A DNA stretch of 50,047 nt. It comes from Candidatus Iainarchaeum sp. (GTDB taxonomy: Archaea; Iainarchaeota; Iainarchaeia; Iainarchaeales; JAGVWC01). The DNA is taken from NCBI GenBank assembly GCA_018304465.1, contig JAGVWC010000006.1, positions 1 to 50,047 of the forward strand, given 5' to 3'. Below, piece after piece: positions 16,489 through 22,897 of this stretch. The translations under genes were made by a program, and so were the position numbers. The notes beneath the pieces were generated by a model. The model was not told the origin of the DNA. It worked only from the letters and a program-made list of their open reading frames with translations, and did no database searches. Position 1 is the first letter of the stretch. The number at the start of each line of letters is the position of its first letter.

Positions 16489-17295
16489 TTAATTTGCCCC
16501 CGTCAATTGTTGTTTTCCCAACGGAACGAAATGAACCCAATCCAAAATAGACGCGTTCTTTTCAAGAACTCCGACCACAATGAACCGCTTGTCGAATTTT
16601 TCAAACGTGTCTCCGATTTTGGAAAAAATTTTCTCCGAGCGCATCAATTCCGATTCGCTTGCACCCAAAACCACAGGATAATACGCAACACCCGCGATTT
16701 CATGCGGTGAAAAATCCGTGAATGTTCCTTCGGCCAGTTTCGCAAAACCCGGCAATCCCGCGTTTCGATCAAGACGATAAAAAACCTTGGCCGTTTCTCC
16801 GTCCATGAGAATAAACAACCGGTTGGAGTCACCCGAAATCTTTTCGAATTCAACAGGGCTTAAAAAATGGAAATAATCCGCAGGACCATTGGTTTTCATG
16901 AGAATTCCTTCGACAGAAATCGTCAAACCAAAAAAACCATCCAATGAATCCCCGGCTTTTAGAAACAATTTTTCGGACTTCATCATGTCGGCTTCCAGTT
17001 CCCCAAGCACCATGGATCCTTTTTCAGGCAAAGGGTTTCCTTCAAACACGGAATACTTTGAAAGCGCGTTCGATTTGGCCAATGCAAACACTTTCGCGTC
17101 CCCCGCCGGCGAAAAACCGACTTTTAATTGAATTGCATCGTAAACCGCGGGATCCGAAACAGGTTCGTTCATTTCCGCATTTTGAAGTCCAAGTCCCGAT
17201 ACTCCAAAATAACCGATACTGACGACTACCAGCACTAATACGGAAAAAATAATCGGAATTTTTTCCTTCAAAATCCACTCGTGCACATTCACCAT
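16489..17295 (-). CDS. Membrane-anchored protein with a duplicated domain
   Basis: A 268-residue protein with one N-terminal membrane helix (residues 12-30) and an extracytoplasmic body. Two segments repeat: about residues 96-146 (VLGELEADMMKSEKLFLKAGD to HFLSP) and 208-258 (VLGASESELMRSEKIFSKIGD to HFVPL). The unit resembles the periplasmic domain of MacB/FtsX-type permeases (VLG..., a KxGD turn, then VEGIL or VVGVL), but the permease is missing. There are no cysteines or His clusters to bind copper. It starts one base after the arsR stop and ends directly at the copA start, so it belongs to the copper operon. It might assist CopA or handle copper outside the cell. I cannot name the family with certainty. 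Confidence 0.6.
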   Translation of the reverse strand: MVNVHEWILKEKIPIIFSVLVLVVVSIGYFGVSGLGLQNAEMNEPVSDPAVYDAIQLKVGFSPAGDAKVFALAKSNALSKYSVFEGNPLPEKGSMVLGELEADMMKSEKLFLKAGDSLDGFFGLTISVEGILMKTNGPADYFHFLSPVEFEKISGDSNRLFILMDGETAKVFYRLDRNAGLPGFAKLAEGTFTDFSPHEIAGVAYYPVVLGASESELMRSEKIFSKIGDTFEKFDKRFIVVGVLEKNASILDWVHFVPLGKQQLTGAN

Positions 17296-17296
17296 T

Positions 17297-17653
17297 TTAA
17301 CCACCTTTCGCCATTGCTTTTTGGCAGGCCGCACAACCCGTGCTTTTCCCGCTTTTTTCAAAATGATCGTAGGCATCCCGAAGAATGCACCAGCAAAATT
17401 CCTGCGAAGGCCGGAACAACTTTTCCCGGCCGCGTTTTTCAAACACCACGACGCCCACTTGTTCCAGATACTTGAGTTGATGCGAAACCGCGGACAACGT
17501 CATGGACTCCCGCCCGATTACGTCATAAACTTCGTTCACGGTTTTCGGACCGGCCACGAGCGCTTTAAGCATCTTAAGACGGGTTTCGTCCGCGATCGCG
17601 GAAAAAAACCGCAGGACTTTTTTATCGATTTCGGTTGAAGATTTGGACGCCAT
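17297..17653 (-). CDS. ArsR/SmtB-family metal sensor
   Basis: A 118-residue winged-helix repressor. The ArsR core runs FFSAIADETRLKMLKALVAG to VSHQLKYLEQVGVVVFEKRG. Candidate metal ligands lie after the wing in FCWCILRDAYDHFE, and in a C-terminal CAAC. This ligand set suggests a thiol-based Cu(I) or similar soft-metal sensor, though the metal is not proven. The long upstream frame through the SafE gene is rejected. ATG 17653 follows a TATA box with two overlapping inverted repeats. It leads the operon arsR - duplicated-domain protein - copA, with gaps of 1 and 0 bases. Metal binding should release DNA and derepress its own operon. Confidence 0.85.
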   Translation of the reverse strand: MASKSSTEIDKKVLRFFSAIADETRLKMLKALVAGPKTVNEVYDVIGRESMTLSAVSHQLKYLEQVGVVVFEKRGREKLFRPSQEFCWCILRDAYDHFEKSGKSTGCAACQKAMAKGG

Positions 17654-17657
17654 AATA

Positions 17658-17696
17658 GTTGAATACTTGCTCAACCTTTTAAATATATCGAAGGTT
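17658..17696 (-). promoter_or_regulatory. ArsR promoter with overlapping operators
   Basis: On the minus strand TATATTTAAAA (17677-17687) lies about 25 bases before the arsR ATG. Two inverted repeats overlap it: AACCTT 17673-17678 with AAGGTT 17691-17696, flanking the TATA box, and GTTGA 17658-17662 with TCAAC 17671-17675, covering the expected transcription start. A dimer bound to either would block the promoter. The region also touches the last codons of the SafE gene. Autoregulation by the ArsR protein is the likely use. Confidence 0.6.
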
Positions 17697-19209
17697 AGTG
17701 ACAGCTTCCGCTGCCACCGCCTCCGCAACCGCACCCCCCGATTTTTGGAGGAGCCGCCGCGGCTTGGGCCACTTGTTGCTCCGCGGCCGCATCCAGCACG
17801 ACTTTTCCCGCGCCATCGACAGAAACGTCGTCGCGAACGATAAAAGTCCCCTGAATCATGCCCATCCAGCAACTCCAGCGCACGGTACCGGTCTTTGTCG
17901 GAGTGAATTCAATCGTTTGAAGACCCGGCTTGATACTGAAATTCAATCCGTATTCCGGCACGGTAATCGCGTTGTTACAACCGTTGATTTGTTTTCCGTT
18001 AATGATCCATTTCACGGGAACGCCTTTCTTTAGAATAAACCGATTCGGACTCCAGCCCGAATTGAGAACATCCATCCGGATTTCCTGGAAACCCGCGGAA
18101 GGACCGCCGACAATGACTCCGGTACCCGGCGGGTTATCCAACGGCAAGTCCTGAGAACCTCCAAGCAACGGGATCGAAGCCGTCGAAAAACCGTTTCCCG
18201 TCAATGCCAATCCGTTATTGACCATGAGAAGCCCCATGACCAGCACGATAACCGCCGAAAAACGCACGATGTTGTTCTGGAAACCGTGGCTTAAAAACGA
18301 GGCGAATACGCCGAACCCCAGCATCGGAATCAAGGTTCCCGCGGCAAACGCCAACAGCATCAAGGCCCCCGTGAAAACGCTTCCGGTGGTCGCCGCCAAC
18401 ACATACATGGCTTGCAGCGGACCGCACGCGATGAACAATCCATTCATCAGTCCCACCGCCAAGGGATCGCCACTGCTGTTTTTGAGCGGACCCACGCGCA
18501 GCTTATCAAACCAGCCTTGCGGCAAGCTCAATTTGCGCAGCACCGGAAAAATATTGAGGAGTTTCAATGCGAATAGTACGAGGAAAATTCCGGCCAGAAT
18601 CGCCACCGCGGCCCGAAGCTCCGGCGTGAACACCAAAAAACTTCCGATTGCGCCGAAAATCCCTCCGATCACCGAATACGAAATCAGTTTTCCGATGGCG
18701 TATTTGCTGTGAAGAGACAAATGCAATCCTTTGGGGTTTTCTTTTCGCGCCTTGGCGGTATACCCCAACACGAATCCACCGCACATTCCGATACAGTGAA
18801 AACCCGTCAGTAATCCCACCAAGAAAATCAACACGATACTGGTTTGCGCATCCAACTGCGGAATACTGATGTTAAGGGCACCGACCGTCGAAGAAACCAT
18901 CAAGTACCCGACCACCAAAAAAGCGATCGCGGTCAAGCCCAACAGAATATACATCGGACGCGCATCCGATTGTTTGGACGACGCGTCTTTGGAAGGATTT
19001 TCCGCGGAATATCCCGCTTCTTTGATCGCGGCAATGACCTGTTCTTCGGAAACCATTTGCGGATCAAACACCACTTTGGTGGTTCCGTTGGCATACGAGG
19101 CTTTCACGAAACGCACCCCGTCGATCTTTTCAACCGATTTTTCAATGATCTTTTCGCAACTGTCACACACCATGTTGCTGACTTTCAAAATGCTTTTTTT
19201 CGAATCCAT
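17695..19209 (-). CDS. HMA-SafE/DsbD-like transporter-cupredoxin fusion
   Basis: About 504 residues in three parts. Residues 1-75 form a heavy-metal domain with VCDSCEK (CxxC). Residues about 85-330 are a six- to eight-helix membrane domain of the cytochrome c biogenesis/SafE type, with GFHCIGMCGGF and FIACGPLQAMY, each carrying a paired cysteine. The C-terminal part is a cupredoxin-like domain with GCNNAITVPEYG and SCWMGM as likely copper ligands. It ends in GGCGCGGGGSGSCH, a Cys/His-rich tail. The fusion could take copper from CopZ and pass it, or electrons, to an outside copper site. It overlaps copZ if GTG 19218 is used (GTGA); ATG 19209 is the alternative I list. Function is inferred from domains. 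Confidence 0.8.
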   Translation of the reverse strand: MDSKKSILKVSNMVCDSCEKIIEKSVEKIDGVRFVKASYANGTTKVVFDPQMVSEEQVIAAIKEAGYSAENPSKDASSKQSDARPMYILLGLTAIAFLVVGYLMVSSTVGALNISIPQLDAQTSIVLIFLVGLLTGFHCIGMCGGFVLGYTAKARKENPKGLHLSLHSKYAIGKLISYSVIGGIFGAIGSFLVFTPELRAAVAILAGIFLVLFALKLLNIFPVLRKLSLPQGWFDKLRVGPLKNSSGDPLAVGLMNGLFIACGPLQAMYVLAATTGSVFTGALMLLAFAAGTLIPMLGFGVFASFLSHGFQNNIVRFSAVIVLVMGLLMVNNGLALTGNGFSTASIPLLGGSQDLPLDNPPGTGVIVGGPSAGFQEIRMDVLNSGWSPNRFILKKGVPVKWIINGKQINGCNNAITVPEYGLNFSIKPGLQTIEFTPTKTGTVRWSCWMGMIQGTFIVRDDVSVDGAGKVVLDAAAEQQVAQAAAAPPKIGGCGCGGGGSGSCH

Positions 19210-19214
19210 ACGCC

Positions 19215-19436
19215 TCACTTTTTTTCCTCAAAACGAGTGACCTTGTACCCGTCTTGTTCAATCTTTTTGACAATGTCTTCCACCCGGGTCTTTTTTTCGT
19301 CAAACCCGACGCTGACCCAGCCTTTGTCGGGATCCCCGGATACTTCCGAGATTCCGTTCAAATCCCCGACATTCATCTTGATGACCGCAATACAGCTTTT
19401 GCAATGCATTCCGGAAACCGAAAAAACCGTTTTCAC
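19215..19436 (-). CDS. CopZ-like copper chaperone (HMA domain)
   Basis: A 73-residue single heavy-metal-associated domain. The metal site is MHCKSC (Cys12, Cys15 region), preceded by the usual FSVSG strand. It ends in KVTRFEEKK. Such proteins carry Cu(I) in the cytosol to P-type ATPases and sensors. A Shine-Dalgarno-like GAGGTG on the minus strand lies before the ATG. It is the first gene of a two-gene unit with the HMA-SafE-cupredoxin fusion. The palindromic region at 19470-19517 lies upstream. The assignment is secure; copper as the metal follows from the motif and neighbours. Confidence 0.9.
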   Translation of the reverse strand: MKTVFSVSGMHCKSCIAVIKMNVGDLNGISEVSGDPDKGWVSVGFDEKKTRVEDIVKKIEQDGYKVTRFEEKK

Positions 19437-19469
19437 TTTTTCACCTCAACGGCCGTTTTTTGGGCCATT

Positions 19470-19517
19470 ACCATAAGACTTGGTGCTGAAACCATACTTA
19501 TGGTTTCATGAAACCAT
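19470..19517. promoter_or_regulatory. Palindromic operator between copZ and the membrane wHTH gene
   Basis: TGAAACCAT 19487-19495 and ATGGTTTCA 19500-19508 form a perfect inverted repeat with a 4-base spacer. A third copy, TGAAACCAT, follows at 19509-19517. ACCATAAG (about 19470-19477) also pairs with CTTATGGT (19497-19504). The cluster lies between the divergent copZ and wHTH genes. It differs from the arsR operator, so a second regulator is likely. This is inference; no binding data exist here. Confidence 0.6.
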
Positions 19518-19597
19518 CGATTTTGAAGCCAAAACCGTCTTTTTGAGACCCTTCCAAATCCGCGGGATTTTAAACCCTTTTTAGAGGAGAAAAGTAT

Positions 19598-20116
19598 ATG
19601 GAAGTAAAAATTGATTTTTCCAACAAGCAAACCATCAGCGGGTTCATCATCCTGCTTTCCATTATTGGGCTCGCGTTTTATCTACCGGACCTGATCCTAC
19701 AGACCAATCCCACGGTGTGCACCATAAACGGCGTGTGCGAACACGAACAGCGTCTCAACCTGCTGACCGAAATGGTACCCGTGTTTATCCTGGCAGGCAT
19801 CGTGATCGGAGCGGCAGTATTCTTTTTCATGAGCTCGCGACTGGACACCCAACAAAAAGACCTCAAAAAAGTCACGGATGCATTGGTTCAGTTTCTTGGA
19901 AAAGACGAAAAACTCGTGGTTCAAAAACTCCTTGAAAACGACGGCAAAGTGCTTCAAGCCGAAGTCAGCCACATCGAAGGCATCGGAAAACTCAAAAGCC
20001 ACCGCATTATCCAACGCTTAATGGACCGCGGCGTGATCGAACGCGAAACATACGGAAAAACAAACATCATCAAACTGAACCCAGGACTCAAAGACACCTT
20101 GCTATCCAAAAAATAG
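19598..20116 (+). CDS. Membrane-anchored winged-helix regulator
   Basis: A 172-residue protein with two transmembrane helices (about residues 13-31 and 60-80). They are separated by a short outer loop holding two cysteines (TVCTINGVCEHE). A cytosolic winged-helix domain follows, with VVQKLLENDGKVLQAEVSHI then KLKSHRIIQRLMDRGVIERE. Archaea have a family of such membrane-linked MarR-like helix-turn-helix proteins. The paired cysteines outside the membrane could sense metal or redox state and pass it to the DNA-binding domain. GAGGAG lies before the ATG (gap about 9 bases). The gene diverges from copZ with the palindromic cluster between them, so it is a candidate regulator of the copper genes or of itself. 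Confidence 0.75.
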   Translation: MEVKIDFSNKQTISGFIILLSIIGLAFYLPDLILQTNPTVCTINGVCEHEQRLNLLTEMVPVFILAGIVIGAAVFFFMSSRLDTQQKDLKKVTDALVQFLGKDEKLVVQKLLENDGKVLQAEVSHIEGIGKLKSHRIIQRLMDRGVIERETYGKTNIIKLNPGLKDTLLSKK

Positions 20117-20122
20117 GGCGGG

Positions 20123-20446
20123 TCACACCACCTTTTTGGATAACCCGATCTCCTTGTTTTGCAATCGCGCGACCACGATTCCTTTTTTCAAATGCGATTC
20201 CACAAGTTCCGGAACATCCGCCACAGAAACGCCTTTGTACCACACGCCATCCGGATGCACGATCACCGCGGCACCCAAATGATGCTGTTTGGTACAACCG
20301 GTTTTCGAAACCAACACCTGGTTTTCAAGCCCGGCAAGTTTCACTTGCGTTCGAAACGCTTCCAGCAATCCAAATCCGCCCAATTCACCGCAATGGCCCG
20401 GTTTTTCATTTGTACACACCAGCACATGTCGAAGAAAAAAAGCCAT
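20123..20446 (-). CDS. Thioredoxin-like [2Fe-2S]-type ferredoxin, altered ligand
   Basis: A 107-residue protein with the pattern of (2Fe-2S) ferredoxins of thioredoxin fold: FLRHVLVCTNEKPGHCG at the start and GAAVIVHPDGVWYKGV later. The family normally has four cysteines, the last two as CxxxC. Here Cys11, Cys19 and one in KTGCTKQHHLG are present, while the fourth position reads His. The cluster could be bound by three Cys and one His, or be lost. The gene converges on the wHTH gene, 6 bases apart, and is not clearly in an operon. An electron-transfer role is inferred from the fold. Confidence 0.7.
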   Translation of the reverse strand: MAFFLRHVLVCTNEKPGHCGELGGFGLLEAFRTQVKLAGLENQVLVSKTGCTKQHHLGAAVIVHPDGVWYKGVSVADVPELVESHLKKGIVVARLQNKEIGLSKKVV

Positions 20447-20493
20447 ACCACCAAAACCGCTTCAAACACGATTAAAATCCATCGGTCCAAACG

Positions 20494-21504
20494 TCATTTT
20501 CGTTCCGTGAACAAGATATCCGCGTTGAAAACGCCGTTGTCCGAGCGAAAAATCTGGATAAAAAACAAGGTTTTTCCATCTGCCGTCAAAGTAGGTTCTC
20601 CGACGCCAAACTTGCTTTGAACCACGATTTTTGGCGTGCTCCACGAATTGGCATCCAGCGGATCCCCGTTTTTTTCCGAAGAAAAAATCTTGACCACGCC
20701 TTCGCGATCCGAACTGAAAAACAAGGTGTTCCCGTGCAAAAACGGCTGGAAATCCAGGGAATCCGAATTAATCGGAGACGGCAGCGGCCGCGGTGGGGTC
20801 CACGTTCCGTTCAATTTGTTCGAATAAAAAATATTGTAGCTTCCAAACTCGGACGGACGCTGGCTCCAAAAAAACAGTTCCGAATCATCGAAAGAAACGA
20901 ACGGATCATCATCCCCAAACTCAGAAGACAACGCCGCGATTCCGATGGGTTCGCCCCAGTTTCCATCTTTTTTTTCAGCGAAAAAAATATCCGACTTGAC
21001 CGCGTCGCTTTTGTCCCAGAAAAAATACGCTTTGTTTTCGTTAAGCAAAAACATCCCGCCAATCGGATGCCCCAACGTGACGGGGTGCGGCACGGGTTCG
21101 CTCCAGCCCGCATCCGTTTTTTCGGACACGAACGTGTCTCCACGCACGAAATTGCCCCACGGAAATTCAACGAATGTTCCGCAGGAATGACGCGGAACCT
21201 GATTGTTATCCCATGCAAAACAACTTTTTTTCGGATCGCGGTTCGGACCCGAAATCACGATCTTGGGATACTTGAACAAATCGATGTTGGTGTACTGAAA
21301 AAACAATTGTTTTCCGTCGGAAGAAATATAAGCGCCGTCTTCCCAGCCGCTTGAATTAATCGAAACCCACTCCGGAGAAGACCAGCCCAAGGCAACGCGG
21401 GCGACATCGGCGTTTCGAACCGCGCTCCAATCGGTTTCGGACGGAGGCGATGTACAACCCGCCAAAAAAACGAACAGGACACCCAAAACCATCAAAAGAC
21501 GCAT
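20494..21504 (-). CDS. Lipoprotein with TolB-like PD40 beta-propeller repeats
   Basis: A 336-residue protein. The N-terminus MRLLMVLGVLFVFLAGC is a signal sequence with a lipobox (LAGC), so the protein should be anchored outside the cell. The body has repeated blocks of the PD40/TolB kind: ISSDGKQLFFQYTNIDLF, then LLNENKAYFFWDKS, then VSFDDSELFFWSQR, then LTADGKTLFFIQIF. These are blades of a beta-propeller. Such proteins usually bind proteins or sugars at the surface; the ligand is unknown. The gene stands alone, followed leftward by the ferredoxin-like gene after a 47-base gap. Confidence 0.75.
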   Translation of the reverse strand: MRLLMVLGVLFVFLAGCTSPPSETDWSAVRNADVARVALGWSSPEWVSINSSGWEDGAYISSDGKQLFFQYTNIDLFKYPKIVISGPNRDPKKSCFAWDNNQVPRHSCGTFVEFPWGNFVRGDTFVSEKTDAGWSEPVPHPVTLGHPIGGMFLLNENKAYFFWDKSDAVKSDIFFAEKKDGNWGEPIGIAALSSEFGDDDPFVSFDDSELFFWSQRPSEFGSYNIFYSNKLNGTWTPPRPLPSPINSDSLDFQPFLHGNTLFFSSDREGVVKIFSSEKNGDPLDANSWSTPKIVVQSKFGVGEPTLTADGKTLFFIQIFRSDNGVFNADILFTERK

Positions 21505-21539
21505 GAAAGAATTACCCCGACCAAAAATAGGAACCCGTT

Positions 21540-21857
21540 TTACCCTTCATTTCCCCGGACAAACACGCCCACGAACGTGCGGCAAAACTGCTGTTTGGCC
21601 AGCTTTAATTCCCGCTCTCCGCCCTTGGACAAATGATACACGATGGTTTTGCCTTTTTTTTCCTCCAAAATCAATCCCGCTTCCTTCAATTCCTTGAGCG
21701 CGGGATAAATCGTTCCGGGACTTGGACGAATCCCCTTGCGTTTTTCCATTTCGTCGGCCAGCTGCTGACCGTGCATCGCGGATTTTGACAACAAAAACAA
21801 AATCAAAAACGACAGCATGCCGCGCATGTCGCAGTGCAAGGGTTTTTCTTTGACCAT
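21540..21857 (-). CDS. PadR-family transcriptional regulator
   Basis: A 105-residue PadR protein. The winged helix reads MLSFLILFLLSKSAMHGQQLA to PSPGTIYPALKELKEAGLI, ending with the wing EEKKGKTIVYHLSKGG. PadR repressors usually control transporters or stress genes, often next to themselves. ATG 21857 fits the family; the longer open frame upstream is intergenic. Its start lies inside an inverted repeat (TACCC/GGGTA, 21857-21872). It diverges from a 45-residue partner gene. This pairing of PadR with a short HGCC protein recurs in archaea and bacteria, as far as I recall. The signal it senses is not evident. Confidence 0.88.
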   Translation of the reverse strand: MVKEKPLHCDMRGMLSFLILFLLSKSAMHGQQLADEMEKRKGIRPSPGTIYPALKELKEAGLILEEKKGKTIVYHLSKGGERELKLAKQQFCRTFVGVFVRGNEG

Positions 21858-21921
21858 ACCCTCTATTGGGTAACCAATATATATAAAAATACCGGAGCCA
21901 TATATATCGTATATCCGATAT
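21857..21921. promoter_or_regulatory. Divergent PadR / small-protein promoter with palindromes
   Basis: Three inverted repeats lie between the genes: TACCC-N6-GGGTA 21857-21872, ATTGG-GTAA-CCAAT 21865-21878, and ATATCG-TATATC-CGATAT 21904-21921. Two A/T-rich TATA-like stretches (near 21877-21890 and 21898-21906) can serve the two directions. The layout suggests one regulator, probably PadR itself, controls both genes. Confidence 0.55.
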
Positions 21922-21938
21922 TTGGAGGAGGTTTTCCC

Positions 21939-22076
21939 ATGCACGGATGCTGTACCAGCCGAAGTTTCCTGACCAAGGACGAAAAAATCGAGATGCTCAC
22001 AGAATACAAAGAAGAACTCGAAAAAGAAGCCCAAGGCGTCGGGGAACGCATCAAAGAACTAGAGAAAGCCTCGTAA
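21939..22076 (+). CDS. 45-residue HGCC-type small protein next to PadR
   Basis: A 45-residue protein that begins MHGCCTSRSFLTKDEKIEML and ends in a charged helix (EEKIKEL-like, KEAQGVGERIKELEKAS). A strong ribosome-binding site, GGAGGAGG, lies 7 bases before the ATG. The CC pair after MHG could bind metal, and the rest looks like a short coiled coil. I recognise the type as a small partner of PadR regulators, but its job is not known. It might bind PadR or a metal. The gene reads away from padR and both share one control region. Confidence 0.7.
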   Translation: MHGCCTSRSFLTKDEKIEMLTEYKEELEKEAQGVGERIKELEKAS

Positions 22077-22094
22077 AGGCTTTCCTTTCTTTTT

Positions 22095-22667
22095 TTATTC
22101 CGGTTTTCGCCTGCCGGTAGGACCAAGCGAAGGATTATCAAAATCCAGTCGTTCGCGTAAATGCGCCACCACGGGGTTTTGGATCCGATAATTCGTGGAA
22201 AGCCCCGAAATCGACGAAATAAACATTTCCACACTGTCCACGTTGTTTTTCCACCGTACCTTCAAACGCTGAACAAATGCTTCAAAATCAGGCAATGTCG
22301 CGTGCAACGAAATAACCACGTTGGTTTTTCCCCCGCCTTCGCCTTGCACGAACGCGAAAACCTCCGGCAACAGCCGGACAAACTCGGTAAACTCCGAGAG
22401 TTCTTTTTGCTTGGAATAATCCATCCACCGATACAACGTAATCGCGTGCACCGTCAAACCCAGTTTTTCAAAATCCACGATGGGCTGATACCCCAGCACC
22501 ACGCCTTTTTTCTCCAATCGCTGCCGAATCTTCGCGATTCCCGGACGCGACGTATTCAATCTACGCGCGATTTCCTGATCCGAAATACGGCTGTTCTTTA
22601 AGAGCTCCACCAGCACGTGAAACTCTCTTTTTGACAATGGCTCCGAACCCAAAAAAACACTCCCCAT
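22095..22667 (-). CDS. Lrp/AsnC-like transcriptional regulator
   Basis: About 190 residues from ATG 22667. The N-terminal helix-turn-helix is typical of Lrp: LSKREFHVLVELLKNSRISDQ, then EIARRLNTSRPGIAKIRQRL. The C-terminal half resembles an effector-binding ferredoxin-like domain (VVISLHATLPDFEAFVQRLK) but diverges from amino-acid-binding RAM domains. It is longer than classical Lrp (about 150 residues). The start at M27 of the open frame is chosen because upstream residues read as non-coding and TTTTTAATC lies about 20 bases before it. It is separated from the amino-sugar genes by a structured intergenic region, and no target is indicated. Confidence 0.8.
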   Translation of the reverse strand: MGSVFLGSEPLSKREFHVLVELLKNSRISDQEIARRLNTSRPGIAKIRQRLEKKGVVLGYQPIVDFEKLGLTVHAITLYRWMDYSKQKELSEFTEFVRLLPEVFAFVQGEGGGKTNVVISLHATLPDFEAFVQRLKVRWKNNVDSVEMFISSISGLSTNYRIQNPVVAHLRERLDFDNPSLGPTGRRKPE

Positions 22668-22769
22668 ACCACTAGTGACGAATCGATTAAAAATGGAACG
22701 AAAAAATTCCGCTACGAATGAAGAAAACCAAGAAACCCGAGGCAAAGTTTATATCAGTATAATTCGATA

Positions 22770-22897
22770 ATATAACTCTAACAGAGGTGCAGCGGAAGGT
22801 GACACATATGAACGATGTCAGCTTGAACGCGTAAAGCAGGTTCCCCCGAAAAAACCCGCTTTTGTGTTCAAGAGGGGCCCTTGGGCCCCCCCTTTTT
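22770..22897 (+). ncRNA. Structured element with terminator-like hairpin (candidate RNA)
   Basis: Plus-strand bases 22822-22872 fold into a near-continuous hairpin: CTTGAAC with GTTCAAG outside, and AAAGCAGGTT (22833-22842) with AACCCGCTTT (22853-22862) inside, one mismatch. A second hairpin, GGGGCC/GGCCCC (22874-22889), is followed by CCCTTTTT. Upstream lie TGACA/TGTCA (22800-22820) and a TATA-like TTATATCAGTATAATTCG (22749-22766). The last part overlaps the 3-prime end of the ROK gene on the other strand. It could be a small RNA, or simply a two-way terminator for ROK. Confidence 0.4.

Noticed and set aside
17654..17872. Longer ArsR start
   Set aside because: The extra residues run through the promoter and SafE gene and are Arg/Gly-rich noise; the family start is ATG 17653.
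22809..22835. Eight-codon reading frame with a Shine-Dalgarno-like GGAAGG, possible leader peptide
   Set aside because: No downstream gene on that strand to attenuate; more likely part of the structured element.
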